Assembly (NCBI GenBank): GCA_937974245.1
Contig: CALJKV010000046.1
Span: 62,001 to 126,000, forward strand
Source: an uncultured Chloroflexota bacterium
GTDB taxonomy: Bacteria > Chloroflexota > Anaerolineae > Aggregatilineales > Phototrophicaceae
DNA length: 64,000 nt
Direction: 5' to 3'
Each line of letters begins with the position of its first letter. Within the stretch, counting starts at the first letter, position 1. Both the position numbers and the translations under genes were made by a program. Under the pieces are notes generated by a model that was not told the origin of the DNA, did no database searches, and worked only from the letters and a program-made list of their open reading frames with translations. Of the stretch, positions 35,546-43,684 are shown one piece after another.

Positions 35546-35932
35546 ATGACAATCAAACAGGATCGTATGGCAGAGCGCATTCAGGAGATTCTGAGCGAAT
35601 TACTGCTGCGTGAAGTGGCAGACCCGCGCCTCCAGCATATTACTGTCACCGAGGTCAAACTCGACCGCGAGTTAATGTTTGCCAATGTCTATATTAATGC
35701 CCTGGCAGAGGAGACTCGTGAGGCCGAGGTGATGGCTGGCCTGGAACGGGCAAAAGGTTTCTTGCGCCGCGAGGTTGGCCGTCGGATACGGTTGCGCTCG
35801 GTGCCGGACCTGGTTTTTCACTGGGATTACGCCCTGGAACGCGGTGAACGGATCGCCCAACTGCTTGAAAACCTCGAAATCCCCCCCGCCGAAGTCGAAG
35901 ATGAAACCACAACTGAGGATGTGAATGAGTGA
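35546..35932 (+). CDS. rbfA: Ribosome-binding factor A
   Basis: A 128-residue KH-like protein that binds the immature 30S subunit and helps process the 5' end of 16S rRNA, with a role at low temperature. The N-terminal RMAERIQEILSELLLREVAD and PRLQHITVTEVKLDREL are typical, and ERAKGFLRREVGRRIRLRSV contains the KH-like loop region. The ATG at 35546 is chosen, with AAGGAG seven bases upstream; the adjacent GTG at 35543 is an alternative. Its end overlaps nrnA by 8 bases. Confidence 0.95.
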   Translation: MTIKQDRMAERIQEILSELLLREVADPRLQHITVTEVKLDRELMFANVYINALAEETREAEVMAGLERAKGFLRREVGRRIRLRSVPDLVFHWDYALERGERIAQLLENLEIPPAEVEDETTTEDVNE

Positions 35933-36893
35933 AAAAGCGAACTGGGCCGCCGCAAGTGAGGCGCTCAAACAGGCCGAATCAATTCTGATTGTGACGCACG
36001 TAAACCCGGATGGTGATGCAATTGGCTCACTGTTGGGGCTGGCGAATGCTGTGCGCGAGATGGGCAAGAAAGTGACCACTGTAGTAGACGGAGGCACGCC
36101 GGACTACCTGAATTTCCTGCCGGGCGCGGGCGGCGTACAGGGTAAACTCAAGCGCGGCAAATGGGATCTGATGATTTCGGTGGATGCCAGCGATGAGCCG
36201 CGTACGGGCCTCGTGGGTGAGTATGGCCGGGGTCACAGCCCGAAGGTCATTAACCTCGACCATCATCCCACTAATGTCTGGTTTGGAGATATTTTCGTGG
36301 TTGTGCCAACCGCCGTCTCCGCGACTGAAATCGTCTTTGATTGGCTCGTCTATATGGGGCATCCCATCTCGAAACGGGTCGCTGTGCCTCTGCTGGCAGG
36401 GCTGGTTACGGATACACTCGGTTTCCGCACCGGTAACGTGACGGCGCGTACTCTGGAAATCGCTCAACAGTTAATCACTGCCGGGGCATCTTTGGCCGAT
36501 ATAGTTGCTCGCGCCCTGGTCAGCAAGCCTTACAACACCATTGAACTCTGGAAGCGCTCTTTAAACTCGGTCACGATGAATAACACCGTGATCGCCGCCA
36601 GCGTCACCCAGGATGATTTGAAACAGGCGAAAGTCGGTGACTCAACCGATCGTGGGCTGGTTGGTCTGTTAATTTCGGTTGACGAAGCAAAAATCGCGGT
36701 TGTATTCAAAGAACTGCCCACTGGTCAGATCGAAATCAGTCTGCGAAGCAAGCCGGGTTACGATGTCAGTAGTGTTGCGCTGAGTTTGGGTGGCGGTGGG
36801 CATACTCAGGCTTCCGGCGCGACGATTGACGGCCCGCTGGACGCAGCACGGGAGCGCGTCCTGGCGTTGCTGCACGAAATAGAGCCGAACTAG
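35925..36893 (+). CDS. nrnA: Bifunctional oligoribonuclease / pAp phosphatase (DHH family)
   Basis: A 322-residue DHH-DHHA1 phosphoesterase that degrades nano-RNA of 2-5 nucleotides and can dephosphorylate 3'-phosphoadenosine 5'-phosphate. The motifs are VTHVNPDGDAIGSLLGL (residues 23-39), a metal-binding Asp in MISVDASDEP, DHHPTN near 108, and the DHHA1 signature GGGGHTQASGATI near the C-terminus. Placement after rbfA is common in Firmicutes and Chloroflexota. Its stop codon overlaps the stop of the convergent nucleotidyltransferase-like gene by 4 bases. Confidence 0.94.
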   Translation: MSEKANWAAASEALKQAESILIVTHVNPDGDAIGSLLGLANAVREMGKKVTTVVDGGTPDYLNFLPGAGGVQGKLKRGKWDLMISVDASDEPRTGLVGEYGRGHSPKVINLDHHPTNVWFGDIFVVVPTAVSATEIVFDWLVYMGHPISKRVAVPLLAGLVTDTLGFRTGNVTARTLEIAQQLITAGASLADIVARALVSKPYNTIELWKRSLNSVTMNNTVIAASVTQDDLKQAKVGDSTDRGLVGLLISVDEAKIAVVFKELPTGQIEISLRSKPGYDVSSVALSLGGGGHTQASGATIDGPLDAARERVLALLHEIEPN

Positions 36894-37828
36894 CCGTCAT
36901 CATCCGCTAGGCCACACGCTTTCAGTTGTTCGTAATAGCGCCGCAGTGCGGGATGCCCGTGATCATTGAAATGCCCTTTTACCTGGGTTTCATCGAGCCG
37001 GGCTGCCGAGTGCGGCGTTTGCATTTCCGATGCGAATCGCTGCAATTTGCGCCGGTATTCCCACTGTTCAAGCTGGTTCCCTAACCGACCACCGAACAGG
37101 AATTCCCCCAGGTGCTTCGCTCTACGCCAACCCCAACCCGGCCAATAGTCCTCCGTTTTGTAAAAAGGGGTATCTGCATTCGGGAGATAAGTGTGTGTCC
37201 ACTCATTCGCCGCTCGCATCTGCCGGTATAGGCTGTGTCCATAGAGGGGTAAGGCCTGGACAACTTCGTGCGCCACGAAGATATTCTCGTCGGTTTGTAT
37301 GAGATTATTTTCCGCCACAATATAATTCGGGCAGATTGTCATACCCCGCAGCCGTGCCAACCGTACCAACACAATGGTAAATGCGCGTGCCAGCCACACC
37401 CGCCCCGGTGTTGTGATAACCAGATAATCCAGATCGTCATCTTCGGAAGCCGCGTTTCGCATTGCCAGCGCGCCGGTCAGAGCGACCATGCGGACGAACG
37501 GAAGCCGCGCCAGCCAACGCCCATACCGCAGAGCCATCCACCAGAGTTGTTCGGATGCCGCCTCGTGTGCCAGCCGCACATCAATCAGATCGTGCTGCTC
37601 CCCATATAGGACATAACCGCGTTCATAGCGCAGCCACCGTTGTAATGCAGTGGATTCCTGAAGCGTGTCCCGTACCGTCTCCAGACTCGCCGGTTGTTCA
37701 TCAATCAGGAAATGGTGGATTTCTTCGACAGTCAAGGGGAAACTGAAGATGTTCGCATACAAAACGGTGCGCAAAATAGCTGCTTCGATTTGTTTCACCC
37801 ACGCTTCTCCCTGGTATGGTGTTGCCAT
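36890..37828 (-). CDS. Nucleotidyltransferase-like protein of unknown function
   Basis: A 312-residue protein. The N-terminal part (about 12-80) looks like a winged helix (RTVLYANIFSFPLTVEEIHH). The centre resembles the core of pol-beta nucleotidyltransferases: VALTGALAMRN followed by EDDDLDYLVITT, with the aspartates Asp132 and Asp134. The usual Gly-Ser of the motif is Gly-Ala here. The C-terminal 170 residues are helical with many aromatic residues. Proteins of this type are frequent and uncharacterised in Chloroflexota. ATG 37828 is a guess; ATG 37867 in frame is possible and neither has a strong ribosome-binding site. Its stop overlaps the nrnA stop. Confidence 0.7.
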   Translation of the reverse strand: MATPYQGEAWVKQIEAAILRTVLYANIFSFPLTVEEIHHFLIDEQPASLETVRDTLQESTALQRWLRYERGYVLYGEQHDLIDVRLAHEAASEQLWWMALRYGRWLARLPFVRMVALTGALAMRNAASEDDDLDYLVITTPGRVWLARAFTIVLVRLARLRGMTICPNYIVAENNLIQTDENIFVAHEVVQALPLYGHSLYRQMRAANEWTHTYLPNADTPFYKTEDYWPGWGWRRAKHLGEFLFGGRLGNQLEQWEYRRKLQRFASEMQTPHSAARLDETQVKGHFNDHGHPALRRYYEQLKACGLADDDG

Positions 37829-37897
37829 CAAGAGAAAAGGCGCAGTGCGCTGCGCCCCATGAACCATTTATTTCAGCACACTGCTTTTGCCGCGATT

Positions 37898-39454
37898 TTA
37901 CCGCCAGCGCCACAACCAGGTATTGGTGAATTGACACGATGTGCTGATCGGCTCGAAATTAACCACCGCATTCCCTACCTCGCCTTCTTGCGCTTCAATC
38001 ATCAATTCGCCGGCAAGCAGCCCGTCTATATAGTAGAGAACCCGGTTACTGGCAGCGACCACAACCAGTTGGTGAGGGCCGCTGCTGATCTCGGCATATT
38101 CGCCGAAAACTCCTGGCAAAAAGGAATCCCCATCACGCTGCGACACCCCATACCCGCCAGTTTGCTCAATATAGGCTAACAGGTAGTGCGCCTCATCGCT
38201 TTGGCGGAACACCAGGCCACAGCCCGCCATCCCCGCCGCCGCGCTTTCCCATGAGACGGTTGTCCCCAGCGCAAAATCTGTGAAAAGCGTGCCGCGCCCC
38301 AGCATGAACCGCGAGACGCCAGGGTGACGAAATTCGGCAAAACTCTCACCCACAGTCAATGCCATCTCGCCCGCCGCCGGGATCACTCCCCTCCGCCGCA
38401 GCTCTTCTACCAGCACGGTGGGTTCACCTTGGATGATCTGTTGTGGGACCAACCGCCGACCATTGACTTCTACGGGGACGGTGATAATCAGGTTGTCGAA
38501 CTGGACGCTTGCAGTGCTGTTGAGAGCAGTCCCTGTGCCAATTGCCAGCCCAACGCGGCCACTATTGAGGATCGTGTCATCCACCGTATGACCGAGTAGT
38601 TGGCCGTTATAGAAAAAGTCAAAGCCGGTATCATTCACCATCAATCCTAAGGTAAAAGCTGTGTCCCCTGGGACAATGGCCGGGTGGGGCGTCCAATCTC
38701 GCAGCGCCTGGTCGTTCCCCTCTGCTGAATGCAGGGCAAAGCGCCACTGTCCCCGATCATTCACGCTAAATAGATAGTAGCTGCCATCGTCTTGCTGGCG
38801 GTTGGTCAACCCCGCCTCCCATCCTCCGACCTGGCTGGCAATCCGAATATCAATCTGTGCATAATAATCCGTCAACGGGTTCGCGCTGCTGTTGATAGCC
38901 GTGTCGCGTATCTGCATCCCCGTTAGTTGGAAGACCATCTGTCCGTCTGCCGGGTCAATGCTTCCGGTCTCATCTACCGCTGTCCAGTCGGTGACAGTCT
39001 CGAACGTCTCTTGCAGCGCGAGATTGGCAAAGCCATACGTCAGAGTGAGCAAATATTCTCCGGTTGTGTCGCCATACCCGGATATCTGCACAGTGTAGGT
39101 ATCGGTACGGGGCAAGGTCATGACTTCCAGCAGCGCGTCCTTGTCAACCGGGTACTCATAATCATCATTGGCGATGAGTGTTTGTCCGCTGCTGTTTCGC
39201 AGGCTCAACACCGGGTCCAAATCTCCGGAGATTGCCTCCACCCGGAAGGACAGCGCCGCGCCATCCAACCCGGTAAATGTCCAGTTCTGGGTTTCACCGG
39301 CAGTAATCTCGCCCAGTACCGGCGTAAAAGCGGTGAGCGGCATAGTATCCTGAGTATCCTGCGCCTGAAGCCGGTATCCGCCCAGCAAAAGCACAGCCAC
39401 TAAGAAACTGGTGAATAGGCCACGACCGGCGTTCAACGATTTAAAGGCATCCAT
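37898..39454 (-). CDS. Secreted protein with PPC domain and LamG-like regions
   Basis: A 518-residue exported protein. The signal peptide is LFTSFLVAVLLLGGYRLQAQ (about residues 13-32). A bacterial pre-peptidase C-terminal (PPC) type domain follows, about 42-140, with GETQNWTFTGLDGAALSFRV and DTYTVQISGYGDTTGEYLL. Two beta-sandwich regions of LamG/concanavalin type come next (about 145-330 and 345-515), the first with VGGWEAGLTNRQQDDGSYYL and the second with GLVFRQSDEAHYLLAYIEQT. No protease or other enzymatic motif is seen, so a binding or adhesive role outside the cell is likely. The ATG lies inside the end of the upstream membrane-protein gene (22-base overlap). Confidence 0.8.
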   Translation of the reverse strand: MDAFKSLNAGRGLFTSFLVAVLLLGGYRLQAQDTQDTMPLTAFTPVLGEITAGETQNWTFTGLDGAALSFRVEAISGDLDPVLSLRNSSGQTLIANDDYEYPVDKDALLEVMTLPRTDTYTVQISGYGDTTGEYLLTLTYGFANLALQETFETVTDWTAVDETGSIDPADGQMVFQLTGMQIRDTAINSSANPLTDYYAQIDIRIASQVGGWEAGLTNRQQDDGSYYLFSVNDRGQWRFALHSAEGNDQALRDWTPHPAIVPGDTAFTLGLMVNDTGFDFFYNGQLLGHTVDDTILNSGRVGLAIGTGTALNSTASVQFDNLIITVPVEVNGRRLVPQQIIQGEPTVLVEELRRRGVIPAAGEMALTVGESFAEFRHPGVSRFMLGRGTLFTDFALGTTVSWESAAAGMAGCGLVFRQSDEAHYLLAYIEQTGGYGVSQRDGDSFLPGVFGEYAEISSGPHQLVVVAASNRVLYYIDGLLAGELMIEAQEGEVGNAVVNFEPISTSCQFTNTWLWRWR

Positions 39455-40113
39455 TGAGGGAACTGCTCGTTCAGTCGTTCAAGATATTGTGTGAAGTCAT
39501 CATTGGTCATTTCGGCGCCATTGGTCCAGCGGTGCTGCTCGGCCTGCCGCAGGCGGCGCTGCTCACCGGCTAATCGAAGGCTATCCTGCCGTCCCACCGG
39601 GTTTTGCACTTCTTTTTCGGTCATCAGCACCGGGAAGCGAATACGCCCATTGAGTCCCTCAATATCCTGGGGCGACATGAACGTATAGACCGGCAGGTAG
39701 GTATCTTCCTGTTCGATAGCACAGGCAACCACGTACCAGCCCTTTGGCACTCTTGTCCGCCGTCGGATACGGAAGCGCCACAACAGGATGCCCATCGGCT
39801 CGCTGGCTGTAATCTGGGACTGCGTTGTTTCTTTGTGTAGCAGGGAAACACCATCCTGGTCAATCACCAACATGCGCCCACTCGGCCACTTTGACCGTAG
39901 TGTATTTTCAATCTGACGTGAAACAATCGCCGCGACCCCGAAGCCCACCAGAACTGCGATTATGTTCACACCCTGGTCAGGGATGAGGAGACTCAGGATA
40001 AAGAATGTGATAATCCACAACGCTACGAAAATGCCGATGATACTCAGGCGAAGTGCGCCGTGCTCCGGGTCGACCCGGAAATTGAGAGAGGGCTTGTCCA
40101 AAGTGTTTTCCAT
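39433..40113 (-). CDS. Membrane protein with two helices and a cytoplasmic domain, unknown
   Basis: A 226-residue protein. Two hydrophobic helices (about residues 24-45 and 50-64: IIGIFVALWIITFFILSLLI and IIAVLVGFGVAAIV) form a hairpin. A soluble domain follows (about 75-170), with strands such as MLVIDQDGVSLLHKE and WYVVACAIEQEDTYLPVYTF, reminiscent of PH-like membrane domains, then a charged helical tail ending QFPQWMPLNR. I do not recognise the family. The gene ends inside the start of the secreted PPC protein, so the two are translationally coupled. Confidence 0.7.
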   Translation of the reverse strand: MENTLDKPSLNFRVDPEHGALRLSIIGIFVALWIITFFILSLLIPDQGVNIIAVLVGFGVAAIVSRQIENTLRSKWPSGRMLVIDQDGVSLLHKETTQSQITASEPMGILLWRFRIRRRTRVPKGWYVVACAIEQEDTYLPVYTFMSPQDIEGLNGRIRFPVLMTEKEVQNPVGRQDSLRLAGEQRRLRQAEQHRWTNGAEMTNDDFTQYLERLNEQFPQWMPLNR

Positions 40114-40153
40114 GATTCTATCTCTACAGTAAGGATGACACGGTTCAAGTCCC

Positions 40154-40164
40154 GTAGGGGCGCA
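40154..40164 (+). repeat. Short GTAGGGGCGCA repeat unit
   Basis: The motif GTAGGGGCGCA recurs at 44730-44740, where it is part of a long palindrome, and in degenerate form near 52634 and 58195. All copies lie between genes. It is likely a dispersed intergenic repeat. Confidence 0.45.
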
Positions 40165-40196
40165 GGGTGTGTCAACCGCGCTACCTCTAGCTACGG

Positions 40197-40958
40197 TTAC
40201 AGTTTTTTGGCGATGAAGATTACCCGAGGTACCTGAGAAACACCCGGTTGGAGTACATTTAAATGGGTATCCAGAACCGTCGTAATCTCGAATCCTGATC
40301 GCTGCAACAAGGACGCTACCGCCTGTACTGGGAAGGTACGCAGAATCCGCGATGCTTCTGCACGCTGCCAGCAGTCCGCCACCTGCTGGAAAATGATGAA
40401 TGCCTGGGTGTGTATTTGACGCTCGTAGTCATACTCGTTGCTGGCAAACACCGTGAGCTTATCCGGTTGATTATACACCAGGTGTTCACCTTCACTGCCA
40501 AATTCCGCCAGTCCCTGCAAGGTGTACAGATCGAAGATGAACAGCTTGCCTGTATCCAGGAGTTGGTGAACACCCTTAAACACCGCTTCTAACTCGCGCA
40601 GGCTGTTCAGGTCGTTGATAATATCGAGTGCCAGCGCCATATCCACCAGGCCGGTGGTCGGGTCAAGCTGACGAATATCCTGCTGCACCCATTTGATATT
40701 CAGTCCTGCTTTCGCTAACCGGGTTTGCGCTTGTTGAATCATCTCTGCCGTATTTTCGACGGCGATAAACGCGAAATTGTAATCCGCCAGTGCCTTCATG
40801 GCTTCGCCGGTGCCGCACCCCAGGTCAAGCACGCGCCGCCCCAGCCAATCCGTATGGGATTGAACGAAGTGAATCAGGCGGGGCGCCATTTTTGTTGCGA
40901 ACGCCGCTAATCCGATTTCATCATACACAGGCGCTAATACTGCGTAGTCTCCGGCCAC
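40197..40958 (-). CDS. Class I SAM-dependent methyltransferase
   Basis: A 253-residue cytoplasmic methyltransferase. Motif I is RVLDLGCGTGEAMKALADYN (about residues 40-59), followed by FIAVENTAEMIQQAQTRLA as the SAM-ribose strand and DMALALDIINDLNSLRELEA for motifs II-III. A C-terminal beta region (about 150-240) is of the kind seen in small-molecule and ubiquinone-type methyltransferases. The start is GTG at 40958 with GAGG 7 bases upstream. It stands alone between argS and the membrane protein. The substrate is unknown. Confidence 0.88.
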   Translation of the reverse strand: MAGDYAVLAPVYDEIGLAAFATKMAPRLIHFVQSHTDWLGRRVLDLGCGTGEAMKALADYNFAFIAVENTAEMIQQAQTRLAKAGLNIKWVQQDIRQLDPTTGLVDMALALDIINDLNSLRELEAVFKGVHQLLDTGKLFIFDLYTLQGLAEFGSEGEHLVYNQPDKLTVFASNEYDYERQIHTQAFIIFQQVADCWQRAEASRILRTFPVQAVASLLQRSGFEITTVLDTHLNVLQPGVSQVPRVIFIAKKL

Positions 40959-41040
40959 GATATTGCCTCACTTGTCTGCGGTTGCCATAGTGTTAGCGTA
41001 ACACAAAGTATGCTTCCCGGCGAATTTGCTAACAGAGACC

Positions 41041-42747
41041 TCACATGCGTTCCGGCGCGGTCATACCCATCAGTCGCAGTACCCGCTTGAATGCCACCTG
41101 TGCCGCCCGGTAGAAACGCAACCGCGCGGTTGCCACATCATCCGGGATATCTCCGTGCAGCGCCCGCACAGTGTCATAGGTTGGATGGAACAGACTCGCC
41201 AGTTCGTGCGCGTAGAAGGCAATTTTATGCGGCGCGAGTTCTCTGGCGGATTGTTCAATCACCTCGCCCAGTTCCAGCACCTTGCGTATAAACCGGAGTT
41301 CGTCTGCCCCCAGTAAACTCAAATCCGCATCATCGTCGCTCTTGCCGCGTGCCTCCGCCTCGCGGAAAATTCCGGCGCAGCGGACATGTGCGTTCTGAAT
41401 GTAGTAGACGGGGTTCTCATTGCTCTGTTTCACAGCCAGATCAAGGTCGAAATCCAGGTGCGAGTCTGGGCTGCGTGCCAGCAGGATATAGCGCACCACG
41501 TCCGCGCTGGTCTGGTCAATCAAGTCATCCAGCGTGTCAATCGCTCCGGCGCGAGTGCTCATCTTCAGGATTTCGCCGCCCCGTATCAGCCGGACAAACT
41601 GGATAATCACCACATGCAGGGGAGTCGGGTCATACCTCAGCGCCTTCAGCCCGTAGCGGACAACCTGGTGCTGGGTGTAATGATCCGCCCCCAGTATATT
41701 CACCAGCAGGTCAAACCCGCGCTCAAGTTTATTGACATGATAGGCGATGTCCGGCAGGGTATAAGTTGGGGTGCGATCGCTCTTGACCAGCACCCGGTCT
41801 TCATTATCGCCAAATTGTGTACTCCGAAACCACTTTGCGGGTTCAAGACCTGCGGCCTTCGCAGTTTCTTCCTCGCTGGCTCCTTCGCGCACACTCGACT
41901 CGTAGATATACCCGCCTTGCTCTAGCTTTGCCAACACCTGCCACACCGAATTGTCGTCATATAGGCTGTTCTCGTTAAAGAAAATGTCGTGGATAATGTC
42001 CACCCGTTCCAGCGTCGCGCGGATCATGGCGAACATCTTCTTTTCAGCATATTCCTTGAAGGGCTGCCAGTCAGCATCAACCAGCGCCTTGCCCTGTTCC
42101 GCTGCCAGTTCCCCAGCAAAATCCTTGAGATACTCGCCCTGGTAGAAGCCTTCCTGGGGGATTTCCACCGGCAGCCCCAGCGACTCCAGGTAGCGGATAC
42201 GCAGACTATTGCCCAGGCTCTGCATTTGCATCCCGGCGTTGTTAAAATAATACTCACGTTCGACGCTGTAACCCGCCGCTTCCAGCAACCGGGCGATGGT
42301 ATCGCCGACAATCGCGCCCCGGCTGCGGCCAATGTGCAGCGGGCCGGTGGGGTTGGCACTCACGAACTCGACCTGCGCCCGTTTTCCCTGTCCAATATCA
42401 AGTTGGAAAAGTTTATCCCCCTCGGCGATGATCGTTTCGACCTGTGCCCGCAGCCAATCCTCGCTCAACCGGAAGTTGATGAACCCCGGTTTGACGGTCT
42501 CCACTGCGCCAACGAATGCCGCATCGGGCAAGTGCTTTTCGATGGTGGCTGCGATGTCGAATGGATTGCGCCCTACGGGTTTGGCGAGCTGCATGGCGAC
42601 AGCGCAGCTATAGTCACCCTGTTCGGCGCGTTTGGGTGGGCGTACTTCTATCACAGGCAGATCGAAGGTGGGTAAATCCCCGGCGACCTGGGCAGCCTGG
42701 ATGGCTTTTTCGACGAGTTGTGCATGGGCTTGCGGCAGCAGAATCAC
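41041..42747 (-). CDS. argS: Arginyl-tRNA synthetase
   Basis: A 568-residue class I aminoacyl-tRNA synthetase that charges tRNA-Arg. The Arg_tRNA_synt_N domain (about residues 1-95) is followed by the catalytic core. The HIGH motif lies in ANPTGPLHIGRSRGAIVGD and reads HIGR (138-141). The KMSK-region motif is ILKMSTRAG. The C-terminal DALR anticodon-binding domain ends in RVLRLMGMTAPERM, typical of ArgS. The start is GTG at 42747, after AGGATATGAAG. Length is normal. Confidence 0.95.
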   Translation of the reverse strand: MILLPQAHAQLVEKAIQAAQVAGDLPTFDLPVIEVRPPKRAEQGDYSCAVAMQLAKPVGRNPFDIAATIEKHLPDAAFVGAVETVKPGFINFRLSEDWLRAQVETIIAEGDKLFQLDIGQGKRAQVEFVSANPTGPLHIGRSRGAIVGDTIARLLEAAGYSVEREYYFNNAGMQMQSLGNSLRIRYLESLGLPVEIPQEGFYQGEYLKDFAGELAAEQGKALVDADWQPFKEYAEKKMFAMIRATLERVDIIHDIFFNENSLYDDNSVWQVLAKLEQGGYIYESSVREGASEEETAKAAGLEPAKWFRSTQFGDNEDRVLVKSDRTPTYTLPDIAYHVNKLERGFDLLVNILGADHYTQHQVVRYGLKALRYDPTPLHVVIIQFVRLIRGGEILKMSTRAGAIDTLDDLIDQTSADVVRYILLARSPDSHLDFDLDLAVKQSNENPVYYIQNAHVRCAGIFREAEARGKSDDDADLSLLGADELRFIRKVLELGEVIEQSARELAPHKIAFYAHELASLFHPTYDTVRALHGDIPDDVATARLRFYRAAQVAFKRVLRLMGMTAPERM

Positions 42748-42832
42748 GACTTCATATCCTCAGTCAATTATTGCAGATGTTACCGTTCTTGCGCCGCATT
42801 GTATCAGACTCAAGGCCGTTGACAAGGCAAGC

Positions 42833-43684
42833 TCAACGGTGGAGGGGAAATAACGCGATGACACCATCTTTGCCAATCATTGCTGTTTGCTGGCAGTTCG
42901 GGCAGACCCACTGCTCATCCTCCTCAACCATGAAGCCCACTCGGCAGTGCGGGCAGCGCAGTACTTCCGCCAGCGGACGTGCCCCGACTGCCGAAGCATT
43001 CCCCGACTTGCGTCCCCACACCTTCCGATAATCCACCTGCCAGATTTGCGCCTGTGCTTCGGTAATGCCACACCCTTCCAGCGCCATCAATGTTTCGCCG
43101 CTCGTCCATGTCTTGCCGGGCATCAGCCGCGTGTTGATGCGCTGCGTTATCAGCAGCAGACCACCGGGACGCAGCACCCGGGACAGTTCGCACAGCACCG
43201 CCTGCGGGTCGGTCATGAATTCCAGCGCCTCCAGGCAGGTCACGACATCGAACGAGTCATCAGGGAAGGGGAGGTCTTCGGCAGGCGACCAGATGAACGA
43301 TACCCGCTCCTCAAATACATACAGGTTCTTCACCGCCCGGCGCAGCATTTGCCGGCTCAGATCCGTCCCCACCACCCGTCCCTGAAACCCCGGATGACGC
43401 ATCATCGCCAGCGGCAGACGCCCGGTTCCGGTGGCGACATCCAGTATCAGCGGTGACTGGTGCGGCGCGATCTTTTCCATGACTGGCTGCGCCAGGTACA
43501 TCTGCTCGTACTCACGGTAGAAATCTTTGATCTTGTCATAACGACTCGCGTATAGATCATACAGCAGCACCACCACCCGTCGTCCCAGGTAAACACCTTC
43601 GGTAGCGACAAACAGCCACCAGCCGAGCACGACGATACCGATGCCCAGCAGTACCAGCACTAGGAGTCCTACCCAGAGAGTCAA
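42833..43684 (-). CDS. Membrane-anchored SAM methyltransferase with C-terminal zinc ribbon
   Basis: A 283-residue protein. It has an N-terminal transmembrane helix (VGLLVLVLLGIGIVVLGWWL, about residues 4-23) and a methyltransferase core with LILDVATGTGRLPLAMMRHP, VVGTDLSRQML and FDVVTCLEALEFM. The C-terminal 45 residues hold a Trm112-like zinc ribbon with C-x2-C pairs in LRCPHC and VCPNC. The TTG start at 43684 overlaps the stop of the epimerase gene (TTGA) and follows AAAAAGGG; a longer reading from 43720 overlaps that gene by 40 bases. It may methylate lipids or lipid-linked products. The mix of TM helix and zinc ribbon is unusual. Confidence 0.85.
   Translation of the reverse strand: MTLWVGLLVLVLLGIGIVVLGWWLFVATEGVYLGRRVVVLLYDLYASRYDKIKDFYREYEQMYLAQPVMEKIAPHQSPLILDVATGTGRLPLAMMRHPGFQGRVVGTDLSRQMLRRAVKNLYVFEERVSFIWSPAEDLPFPDDSFDVVTCLEALEFMTDPQAVLCELSRVLRPGGLLLITQRINTRLMPGKTWTSGETLMALEGCGITEAQAQIWQVDYRKVWGRKSGNASAVGARPLAEVLRCPHCRVGFMVEEDEQWVCPNCQQTAMIGKDGVIALFPLHR

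Noticed and set aside
36889..36894. Overlap of the stop codons of nrnA and the convergent gene as a regulatory feature
   Set aside because: A 4-base tail-to-tail overlap is common in compact genomes and needs no special explanation.
40130..40196. tRNA-like GGTTCAAGTCCCGT segment near 40143-40156
   Set aside because: It resembles a T arm, but no acceptor, D or anticodon stems can be built around it.
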